Origin: Venturia oleaginea
Taxonomy: Eukaryota; Ascomycota; Dothideomycetes; Venturiales; Venturiaceae
Assembly: GCA_013176395.1 (NCBI GenBank)
Contig: JABMLP010000028.1
Span: 248,001 to 312,000 of the forward strand
Direction of reading: 5' to 3'
Length of the DNA stretch: 64,000 bases
Shown: positions 9,465-18,757 of the stretch, in pieces
Numbering within the stretch: position 1 is the first letter of the stretch
Layout: every line of letters starts with the position of its first letter
The notes under the pieces: generated by a model
Told to the model about the DNA's origin: nothing
Databases searched by the model: none
What the model saw: only the letters and a program-made list of their open reading frames with translations
Program-made: the position numbers and the translations under genes

Positions 9465-12016
9465 CTAGTCACTGTCACTGTCACTGTTACTAGCATCAGC
9501 CTCCTCAATCTCATCCTCATCCTGATCCCCATCCCACCATTCCTTACGCTCAACTTCGGAAATACTGCCCAGCGAAGTGACAATAGAGGCCTTAGAACTT
9601 ATCTTGGAAGGTCCGCCAGAAGAATGCATAGAGAGTCGTCGCTGGAAGTGTATCTCATTTCTGCGATCCTGCAGTTCCAGGTTGAGGCGTTCCAAAGCCA
9701 GCTGCCTGGCCAAACTGGTTGTGGAGCCACCAGCAAGATGTTGACCCATGGGAGCAAAGGAGATGCTTCTCTTCCTACTGGCTGCAGTCGTAGCGAGACT
9801 GATCGTCGAACCTCCACGCCCTTGATGCTGCCCCACAATCGAGTTCCTTCGTGCACCGGCAGCAGCTGCAGGAACTTTGGTCTTCGGAATCTGTTCATTG
9901 ACATTCTGGCTTGGTGCCTCGCCATGAGATGTGTTCGAGATGGACGATGCAGCATTACCAGAAGGCGGCCTATCAGCTGATGAAGATCCAAAGTATCCGT
10001 CTTCTTCTTCGGGATCTTTCTTGCGCTTCAAGCCAAAAACGTTGCATAAGAGCTTCCAGCTTTGAGAGCTTCCGATAAAATGGCGCCAGGGTTTTTCGCT
10101 CCATTGGAATACCAAGCAGTACGCTGCACCCATGAGTGTCAAGCAAACAGTACTGAGTACGGTGAGCCAGAGTGGGTCGCCATCCGCTCGGTTTGTGGTC
10201 AAAGCTATCATGCTTTTGGCGCAAGGTGGGATCCAGAATATCACGAAGATGGCTGGGTATACGAATACTCGTCTAATTGACTTCCTGAGAGCCTCTCTCT
10301 GGGCCTTGTTATGCTGCTCGTGGAGGGGTAGAGAGACGACACGTTGATCTCTTTGTAATATGGGAAATTGAGAAGGTTCTTCAATCGACACTCTGCGGCC
10401 TGGTGCGCGTCCTCCTGGGGGAGTAGGCTGTATGCTTGGCGTGGAATATGCAGAATTCGACACATTGGGCATGAAATGCGGCAGCTGGCCATGCTTGTCC
10501 CAAGGCTGTGTGGGTATGATTTCATTCACAGGGCCTTTTGAACCATCGAACGACTCTTTTCGGGTCATGGAGGGCTTCATATTGAAATAGTCTGCTTGAG
10601 CGAAGTCTCTGATTTTGGAAGGGCTTCTTTGATAGGGGTCTATAGTACCGGGACTCACCAAGCTTGGCGTTATGGGTGTGAGCTCCGTTCCATAGCTGTA
10701 CTGAGGCGTCTTGAGGATTGGGGCCAATGATTTGGGATGAGTGTCTGCTGTACTGGGGCTCACCAAACCTGGCGTGATGGGCGTGAGGTCTGTTCCTTGG
10801 TTGTACTGGGGCGTCTTGAGCGCGGGGGCCAATGTTTTGAGCGAGAAGTAGTCGTGACCCTTGGTATTGCCGGGGCTCTCAGTAATTGGCACGCGTGCAG
10901 TCGAACTTTGGTCATACCAAGGAATACTGAGTAGAGGAGGAGGAGGAGGCGGTTCCTTTTGAGCTGCATTCGGGCGTATTTCCACTTGGACAGGCATCGC
11001 TGAAGACACTGCAGAAGATCTTCGACGTTCTACCTCTTCATCGATTCCAGCTAAAAGGTTCTGGGGCCTTTTTTTACGCTTGGGAAACGGAAGAGGAAGC
11101 TTCGAAAGCAATACTTGAGGACTTCCGCCGCTCTCCATCAACACCTTCGAGGATCGGTGCGACGTCGAAGATCGGTGCGACGTCGAGAACTCGCTGAGCT
11201 GCCTCGCCACATGTATATACATGGCAATCGCCAATCCGGTAATCAGCATTGCAATGGCGAACCGCGGAAACCATGTCAGCACCAGGCGATACCATAGTGG
11301 ATCCCTTGGAAGTGCACAAAACACGCCTTGGGAAACATAACCTTCCTTGCTAATGAAAGCCAGCGAAGACAGGAGAATCGGGAAGAAGAAAATGGCCAGG
11401 TAGGCATACAGTCGGTAGGCGTATATTCCATCGTCGACATCGAAAGTGGTTACAGTTGGTCGAAAGACTTGCAGTGCAGCGTGGATGGCAATGAACAAGG
11501 TTGCGAAATCTTGCAATGGTTAGCATCAGATTTCGTTCAGCTCGCGCTTGACAAGCTGCAAACCTGTGATCCCATTTCCGACCCTGATGAAGAAGCCCGA
11601 GACTTGACAGAAGATGGGGCCTGTGTCCATCGAAGCAGCATGAGTAATACCGTAGACAGCGGCAATGAAATACCAAATGGCGCGAATGAAACATCCCAAA
11701 ATACTCAGCATGATCAGGCTAAGTACGATCAGTCAATGGGCAAAACCTCTGGCAATCAGCTTCTCACTCACTTGTGACGCATCCGTTTTGGCATTCTATG
11801 AAACATATAGACGGTGACCACTGTCGCGAGGAGAGTGATCGAGGAGGTAGCAGCAGCGACGATTAGGAGCATGCGCGTATGTGCTGAGGTAGGGTTGAAA
11901 GGATATGAGGTAGGCGGAGGAGTAATAGCACTCAGGTGTAGTAGGATCAAGATTGAAAAATGGTGAGAGGAATCTTGAGGGTTCGGCGAAAGCCAAAGGA
12001 TGAAGGTGCCCTTCAT
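9465..12016 (-). CDS. Git3/Gpr1-type G-protein-coupled receptor
   Basis: Seven-helix plasma-membrane receptor of the fungal glucose/cAMP-sensing Git3 class. Three exons: 12016-11772, 11718-11564 and 11509-9465, with introns of 53 and 54 nt (GTGAGT/TTAG; GTTTGC with GCTAAC branch/CAAG); 814 aa. TM1 is MLLIVAAATSSITLLATVV, then NLIMLSILGCFIRAIWYFIAA (TM2) and ITDFATLFIAIHAALQVF (TM3). A third cytoplasmic loop of roughly 300 residues separates TM5 from TM6/TM7, where SIRRVFVYPAIFVIFWIP is the Git3 C-terminal signature. The loop contains a duplicated motif (near residues 359-385 and 394-420, LAP.LKTPQY..GT.LTPITP) and an SSTSHRSS doublet. The cytoplasmic tail ends in an acidic SDSDSD stretch. A receptor for glucose/carbon status is the family expectation; the ligand cannot be read from sequence. 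Confidence 0.9.
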
Positions 12017-12832
12017 CTTATTGCCACGAGCTGGCGTCGCTTGAGTGGTGGTGAGGAAACTGCGATGGTGTAGGATGCAGCACAGCTCGTAGCAACAGAA
12101 AACGTCGCTGCCGCCATCTCCATCAGATCTACAAGTTAAAGTCTAGATCTTGCCGTGTTTTTGGGAAGTCGCGAGGTATCTGCATCTCTGGGACTCACCT
12201 CCATTAGTTGCCCTGGCTATTGCCTTCACGCAGGATACATACTCAGAGTGTATTAACTCAAGCAACTCGGGTGCTGCGAATGCAAGCGCGCCTATAACAG
12301 TCCGTGTTGGATCGGCTTTGTACACGTGTATGAAATAGTAATGAAATGATAATGAAATAAACATATATGGATAAGTCTCTTGTATTCTTGATTGTTCTTT
12401 TTCTTCTTCGAACATTGAGGTATCCTTGAGATGCAGAAATTGCACCGCCCCTGTCAGTGCCAAGGATACGACAGTCCGTGAAGCCTTCATAGCCCTCTAC
12501 TGCTCTTTTGTTGAATACCTACCACTTGCACCGGTATTCGACTGGATGTTGGTGTCTTGGAGGCTCAGCTGTAGCTCGAGTTCGTAGACGCCTTGGCCAG
12601 TTCTCCCGAAGATACCCTCAATCTCTAGGCTACGTGGGGTCGACTCCAGTAGAATTCAAGTTCAAGCTACAGTCACTTTCTTTCTCCTTGGTGAATCGAG
12701 TTTAGCTTGTGTTGAAAGGTCCCACGGACTCGCGATATTTGTTCTCCTATTCCATTCGGCCCGACAAGCCATACTCCACTCTACACCACCATGGCCCTGC
12801 TAGGATGGGCAGAGTGCAAAAGGTTTTGTAAC
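12017..12832. other. GPCR upstream region with a 169-bp element
   Basis: Upstream region of the receptor gene. The only feature is the 169-bp TG...CA element at 12305-12473. The frames on both strands across it are repeat sequence, not a gene; 12479-12832 shows nothing recognisable. Confidence 0.5.
12305..12473 (-). mobile_element. 169-bp TG...CA element, copy 1 (probable solo LTR)
   Basis: Begins TGTCGTATCC and ends AATC/CAACA when read on the minus strand, and is flanked by a perfect 5-bp duplication (GTCCG on the plus strand, 12300-12304 and 12474-12478). A second copy of exactly the same length lies at 14492-14660 in opposite orientation, with a different perfect 5-bp duplication. TG...CA ends with 5-bp duplications are the mark of LTR retrotransposon integration, so I read it as a very short solo LTR; the parent element is not in the window. 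Confidence 0.85.
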
Positions 12833-13725
12833 TCAATTCCAATAAGAATCCGTCATGATGTCCGAAATTCGTGCTCTATTTGCTGGGTCGAGATGTGTCA
12901 TTCTCAATACCAAGCTCTTTGCCTTATCATTAAGGTTCGGAAACGTCTCTTCTGACCATTGCTCAAATGTCTCGTTTGATTCGTCCTCCCCTATGGCCTG
13001 CCATAGCCCTCTCAAAAGTGCTTCTGCTTCCTCATCGTTAACATGTTTTACAAGTGCATCTGGTAGCGGGCCAAAGACTGAGAGTGGCTTGCCGAGAGTT
13101 ACTGTTGAGTATCAAATTGGTATATATTATCTCTATGTCAAGGTAGTGGCATAGAGGTCCTCTTTTGGCTCAGTGGTGAAATTTAACAGTTACTGGCTCG
13201 GGCTCAGTCTCGAGTTCATCGAAGGCGGGGTGAAAACATTGGACACCAGTGATGATATAGTGACACTAATGGCAAGAAATAAGTCAAGTTCTTTTGACCG
13301 AGGACGAAAAAGCAAACTTACTAGAAGTCCAAAGGAAAACACCTGTGACGGTTTGCCTCCACCCTTCCCCAGTTGTCCTTCTGGGCTGCGCCACATGTTA
13401 AGTGTATCCAATCCTTGGAATAAATATCACTCGGTCCTAGTCCCACCTCTTTCAGAATTGTCTTCCTTGCCTCAATCGAAAGTACCGGGTAATTGTCCAG
13501 CAAACTAATCCGGTCACTCTTAAAATCCTCGTAAACAAGGATATTTTCGTTCTCGTTATAGTCTACGTAGTTCCGAAGGCGACCATTATGGTGAACTTAT
13601 CTTTGAACTTCTTTAGGAGCTTAGAGATGGACGGGGTATCAGGCTTAATAACGAAGGGTTTGTAATTATACTACCTAGTATCGAATACCATTTAGTTAGG
13701 TCGACTTTAACGAAGAATTTAAGGT
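12833..13725 (-). pseudogene. protein kinase relic lacking the catalytic core
   Basis: Fragments of one eukaryotic-type kinase follow in order on the minus strand. YKPFVIKPDTPS...LLKKFKDKF (about 13665-13585) runs into a stop, then after a frame shift ENENILVYEDFKSDRISLL (13560s) and SIEARKTILKEVGLGPSDI. The frame then jumps directly from KDWIH to LNMWRSPEGQLGKGGGKPS, so the HxD catalytic loop and DFG segment between them are missing. After VFSFGLL comes a GTAAGT donor and a damaged intron-like stretch, then VFGPLPDALV and FEQWSEETFPNLNDKAKSL up to RISDIMTDSYWN and a stop. A solo LTR (13726-13958) cuts the 5' end, and more relic sequence may continue at 13964-14000 and past 14992. It cannot be an active kinase. 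Confidence 0.85.
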
Positions 13726-13958
13726 TGTCACGGAGTGACACTGAGAATGTTACCATGAACTGGTATACACGTGACTTCAGCGCACGAACCAAGGAATCCC
13801 ATATATACCTTGCGATTCCTCCCTGTACTTAGATTCTTCACGCAATGTTTTGATCCTTAGAACGATACTACCATTGACTTCTATCACGCCCGCTTATAGC
13901 TAGCACGGCTAATCATTTGTCAACGTGATCTACGACTGCTTCTATTGCTCCCGTGACA
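13726..13958 (-). mobile_element. solo LTR (233 bp) with AAGGT target duplication
   Basis: Ends are TGTCACGG / CCGTGACA, and the flanks 13721-13725 and 13959-13963 are both AAGGT. It is the same family as the 409-bp composite at 14293-14701 in inverted orientation, but without the 169-bp insert, giving an empty-site reference for that insertion. Confidence 0.9.
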
Positions 13959-14292
13959 AAGGTCAAGAATAATTCTCAGACTTAAAGCGTAAGGTGTATA
14001 TGTTACAGATCACCTCAAGGCTGAAGAGCAGGAAGGCAGGACTCGCAAAGAATGGTTGGTTAACAAGAAGTTATCGGTAGGACTGACATTGGAGGGGAAT
14101 CCTTCGAGCACACAGGGTGCGACGGAGTCAGTCCTACAGGAGAATAGTACGTGCAGGAGTCACGTGATATCCCCACAGTTCCCACAGTTCTTGGCCGTGC
14201 CCACAGATCTGAAGGTGTGGGAAGTGTGGGAAGAGCCAAGAAGTGTGGGAATACATCTTGGCACTCAGAACCAGAAGGGTATATAGGGAGGA

Positions 14293-14701
14293 TGTCACGG
14301 GAGCGATAGAAGTAGTCGTAAAGCACGTTGACGAGTGTTTAGCCGTACTAGCTATGAGCGAGCATGATAGAATTCAAATGGTATTATCTTTCTAAGAGTC
14401 AAGACATTGCGTGAAGAATCTAAGCACAGTGGAGGAATCGCGAGGTAGGTAAGGAATTCCTCGGTTTGTGCGCTAGAATCACGTGTATACCTGTCGTATC
14501 CTTGGCACTGACAGGGGCGGTGCAATTTCTGCATCTCAAGGATACCTCAATGTTCGAAGAAGAACAAGAACAATCAAGAATACAAGAGACTTATCCATAT
14601 ATGTTTATTTCATTATCATTTCATTACTATTTCATACACGTGTACAAAGCCGAATCAACAATACCAGTTCATGGTAACACTCTCAGTGTCACTCCGTGAC
14701 A
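14293..14701 (+). mobile_element. nested solo LTR (TGTCAC family) inside the larger LTR
   Basis: Ends TGTCACGG / CTCCGTGACA. The host LTR sequence GAGGA is duplicated on both sides (14288-14292, 14702-14706), and the uninterrupted host sequence is seen in the 43.5-kb copy. It contains the 169-bp element; without that and its duplication it is about 235 bp, like the 233-bp copy at 13726. Confidence 0.92.
14492..14660 (+). mobile_element. 169-bp TG...CA element, copy 2, nested third level
   Basis: Same length as the copy at 12305-12473 and nearly identical. It is flanked by ATACC at 14487-14491 and 14661-14665. The 233-bp sister LTR shows the unoccupied site (CACGTGTATACCAGTTCATG), so the insertion and its duplication are directly visible. 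Confidence 0.92.
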
Positions 14702-14991
14702 GAGGACGTTGGACGGACTTTCCTTTCTCTCTTCGTGGTTATCTCATGTTATGTTTCTCACATAGGAGCTTCTTCAACCTACTACAGTAACGACAATTGG
14801 ATTGGGAGATACATCGGACGGCTAGGATCTAGTGAGCCTCCAAAGAACGTGAGCAAGGGAAGGTACTTAAGGTAAGTACTTCCAGACTGATATTGCCCTT
14901 ACCCCAAACCTGCGGACCAGAACAAGAGAACACAGGTGTCAAGAAGGTCTTGACATAATCAACTGTGTTGAGAAACGAGTTCCCCGTAACA

Positions 14992-16013
14992 GTACACTAA
15001 ATACTTGTTTTAAAGAATGATTGTTAAGGGATGGAATCCTTCTCCCTAGCTTATCCATGACTGGATTTCCAATTGTTCTCTTGTTATTTTGCAAGCTGTC
15101 ATGTTCTATTTTGCAAGCTGTCATGTTTCATTTAAAGATACTTTCTAGAAGGATCTATTTGTAAGAGGAGGATTATATATACAAGCTATCCTTCCTGTAC
15201 TTACACTTCTTCCTTGTACTTCATTGACTGAGGAGGTTAAGTACACCGTAGCATCTGCATGCCTATATATGCATGTCAATGCATTCCTTGGCATCTATCA
15301 TGTGCACTATGCCTGAGGTATCAAGGACTGGCATGCCACTGTTCAACAGTATATATGTCACGTTTGACCTTGGACTTGACTTGGAAGCATGACTTGAATT
15401 CTATGGGATGTGCGAAGTTGTAAGGATGAGGAGCTAACTAAGAGGTAGAGACGAGTCTAAGTACTTGCGACCAGTCTCGCGCTAGACCTGATCGAGCAGA
15501 ACCACCACATTTAACTACATTTAACTGTATTCGAATACCAACATAGTTCGATCATGACAGCGCGGGTTATCCGAGATACCAAACGGTTTTACTATATACA
15601 CAGATATCCCGTACTAAACGAGCCCTTCGCACAAAAAGTAATCACAAACGAACCGATACCTAACTCGTCATTACCAATCGATTAAAGTATAGTCTCGAAA
15701 AGGAGTACCACGATATCCAGATGTACTTAGATACTTTGAAATACAAGCAGTCTTCTCTCACTTGCGAAACACCTTTGAGGGTTGAACTCTTACACTTAAC
15801 AGCCAAGCTGATACTGCTACCTCGAAAATAGACAACTCAATCAAGAAGAACGAGGACTGTAGAAGCGTAGAAGTCAAAGACTTGAAGTATTTTGTGCTTA
15901 AAAAGGAATGGATGAAGTCTGGAATCGATGATATCTATAAAAACATAGTAGAAGATGTTTGATCCAGGTTAGTTTTTAGTCTTGAAGATATCCTAGGTAT
16001 CTAAATCGCTAAC
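14992..16013. other. AT-rich gene-free flank of the LTR island
   Basis: About 1 kb of AT- and TA-rich sequence without a supported gene. It may include more of the kinase relic at its left end. The composition fits old RIP-affected sequence, but I could not compute indices. Confidence 0.4.
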
Positions 16014-16442
16014 TTGAGTGGTATACGAAACGTATTGGAACATCAGCCAAGGCGAGAGGTCTTCGTGTTCCTCCCCAAAGACGGCCTCGATCACGACACC
16101 CAACGAATCTTCCGTCACAGCTCAGCGGGCTACGTGAGAAGCAACAAGTCAGACAGATGGGAAATCGTCAACATCATGTTCTGCCACGCAGAGATCGACT
16201 TGAAGCTGACAGTGAAAGACGTGAGGGATCTTGCTTTTCGATTAACGAACAAGACGGTTTTCGAACGTGTACACACGCGACTCGACCAGAAAATTCCTTC
16301 CAGACATCCCAAGCCGAATGACCATCCACACACTTTCCGTAGTATTAATCCCCCTGCACACCCTCCTTCCCCCCACCCGGCTTCCTCAAACACGCAAAAC
16401 TCATCTTCTGAACATTCACCTTCGGTTTCCCCGCCGCCTTAG
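16014..16442 (+). other. unrecognised open frame, low confidence
   Basis: The first 90 or so codons read like protein, but no family is recognised. The last third antisense-overlaps the final exon of the secreted-protein gene and is a proline-rich shadow of it. Possibly the remnant of a gene whose 5' part was lost to the repeat island. Confidence 0.2.
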
Positions 16443-18146
16443 GATCAACAACACCCCACCCCCCGGAATTCTTCGCTGCCCCCTCAAGCTTCCAAACCAT
16501 ATCAGGATACGGCCAACAGATCCTCCCATCCCCCATATTCACCATATCCCCAGCAACAGTAACATTCAAACTAACAACCGGTTTCCCCAATTTCTTCCCC
16601 TCTTTGCTGACAAGTTGGAAATTCGTACCTGTGAAAGCACCCATGCAATCCATGGCATCGTAAACACACGTCGGATTCGCAACCTCTTCCCACGTTATGA
16701 CAGCGGTTGTGGCGTCGAAGGCGGCGACGTGGGGGGAACTTCTGTCTATTTTTGTGCCGGTGGTGACCCAGTTTACGTTTGAGTCGCCGTCTTTTGTTCC
16801 GACTTTTGAACTTGCTGCTGGGCCTGCTAGGGTGTATTTATCCTTTAGGATTGCCATTGCGATGTTCCTATTTGATGTTCGGTTCTTGGCCTGGACTTCT
16901 GTTGGCATGAATGCGTTCCTGGTTAGGTCTATGGCGCCGCGGGATGTCCAGGAGAAGATGTAAGAGTCGGTGCCTGGGAAGCGGGAGAGGACGCTGTAGG
17001 AGCCTGATGTACCACCCACTGTTTTCTGTAAGTATACATTTTCTGTGGCCAGTTGTCTCTGAGGACTTACTAGCTGAATTCGTGCCAGCATTAATCACAT
17101 GCTAAAAAGACCAGTAAGCCACACAGATAAGTCATATCTGCTCCCCTACTCACCTCATTCGAAATCTTCGTCCCACTCATCCCCCCTGTCTTCGTATTCA
17201 GCCAGATCCCCGTATGATCCTCAGCACAAATACTAGCAAACGGCGGCGCATCCGCCTCCTCAAACGCAATCCCCTCATTATGACTACACCCCCAGGTGCT
17301 CGTCCCCTTAACATTCGTCAGTTTCCCCTCTTTACTAACGTAAAGAATGTTATCCCCAGAATGACCTATCGACCCTCATCAGACGTCGTCCGTGGAAAGT
17401 ATCGGTACCATCAACCTACCTTTATTCCACCCACCATAACCTTCACCACCATCAGCATTTCATCCATCTAAATGTCAATAGCGCGGAAACTTACTCCGAA
17501 CAACAAACATCGCTCCATAAAACCCCGCCTTTTCGGAATATACCAGATCCCCTGTCAAATCGGGACTACTCCCCAATCCCTCTTTCGGATGCACATTCGG
17601 GGCCCCAAGCCAAGTTTTCCACCCCAACTTCCCATTGATATACCGGTACAAGACCGCCACCGGCGTGCCATCACTAGGCCCCCCTGCACCCGTAAATTTC
17701 TCTCTCGTGAGTAAGGCGAAACCATCATTTTGTGCTACGAGGCCGCCAGCTTCGACGCCAGTCGGGATGGTGATTGTCGTGCCGAGGGGCGTGAAGGTTT
17801 GAGGATTGAGGGATTGGACGTGAATTCCGATTTTGGAGCTGTCGAGGTAGGCTAGATATGCTGTTTTGCCATCGGGGGAGAGCTGTGGGAAAGTCAGCCT
17901 GGGTGGAAGGCATTTGGGGAGGACTGAGGGGGTAGGAGGTGGGAAGTAAAGAGAGTAGGAGAAACATACGGTGAAGGGTGTTCGGAGGTGGTGAGGGTAG
18001 TTTGTCCAGTAGGCTTGTATTATTGGGTGGAAGGGATATTGGAGGGGGAGGGTATTTGGGAAGGTTTCGAGGGAGGAGGAAGTCAATTGCGCTGTTGCTA
18101 GTTTGACGCTTGTAGCTAGAAGAAAAGAGTGTATGAGTCTGCGCAT
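16345..18146 (-). CDS. secreted protein of unknown function, 6 exons
   Basis: Spliced length 500 aa from exons 18146-17970, 17882-17495, 17440-17420, 17365-17154, 17101-17071 and 17018-16345. All five introns (87, 54, 54, 52, 52 nt) have GT...AG ends and keep frame; exons 3 and 5 are only 21 and 31 nt. The start MRRLIHSFLLATSVKLATAQ is a clear signal peptide. The mature part has repeated strand-like segments (LSPDGKTAYLAYLD, DNILYVSKEGKLT, IAMAILKDKYTLAG), suggesting a beta-propeller-like secreted protein, but I do not recognise a named family or catalytic residues. It is convergent with the repeat island. Confidence 0.8.
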
Positions 18147-18757
18147 CTTGGTTAATGGACAGAACGGTACAAATGAGTGTGCAGGTATGAAGAAAAAAGA
18201 TGAACAAAGAGCAAGACCTGGGAATCAAAGCATTTCGGAGGGGATTGAAAATATGAAGACGAAATTGCCAGCGATATTTACGAGAGGACGTGCAGTCGTT
18301 TGCCCCGGCAGACGCTGCCGGGGCGTCATATTGATTGCTGTTGAACCCACTTACCGGGTAACAGTTCTTCAGAGAGATTCGCAGGACTGATGCGGGGAGC
18401 TAGGGCTGAGATTTGGAAGAGGGCCACAAAGAGTTCGACCGCAGGACCTGGTGAAGATCATCGCGACTAGGGTTTCGCCGACATGGTGGGTCCTTTTATT
18501 GTTGTCCTTTACTACTCATACTAGTTTATCATTTGCTACTCAAGTCGATTACGAGCAACTTCTGGCAATACTAGAACAGAATACTGTTAGAAATTTATCG
18601 AAATTGACCCCTTGTTGAAAGACTGCCCACTAGGTCCCTTGGTTTGAAGGCATCGGAAGGGATTTGAATTGACTGCCCCGCTGTGCCAATGTCTTTGTCT
18701 TGCATGCTCTTGATGTTAAATGGAGAGCCCCTCTACACATGTGAAGAATGTCGAGCC
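18147..18757. other. gene-free spacer with a perfect GC-rich hairpin
   Basis: Upstream of the secreted-protein gene and downstream of the HET gene. Only the hairpin at 18302-18324 stands out. Confidence 0.5.
18302..18324. repeat. perfect 10-bp inverted repeat, 3-nt loop
   Basis: GCCCCGGCAG, ACG, CTGCCGGGGC form a 10-bp stem in otherwise AT-neutral DNA, about 155 bp upstream of the secreted-protein start codon. It could be a regulatory palindrome or a cruciform; function unknown. Confidence 0.8.

Larger units (their letters stand above)
14001..14991 (+). mobile_element. solo LTR of a Ty3/gypsy-type element, carrying nested insertions
   Basis: Starts TGTTACAG and ends CCCCGTAACA, with flanks GTATA (13996-14000) and GTACA (14992-14996), a 5-bp duplication with one transition. 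It matches the solo LTR at 43224-43911 over its length. It lacks a block of about 111 bp found in that copy and instead contains the 409-bp insertion at 14293-14701. The gypsy assignment comes from the third partial copy at 56729, which abuts gypsy integrase sequence. Confidence 0.9.

Noticed and set aside
12143..12490. 115-aa minus-strand frame sharing protein sequence with a plus-strand frame at 14466
   Set aside because: The shared part is the 169-bp mobile element read through in both places, not a gene family.
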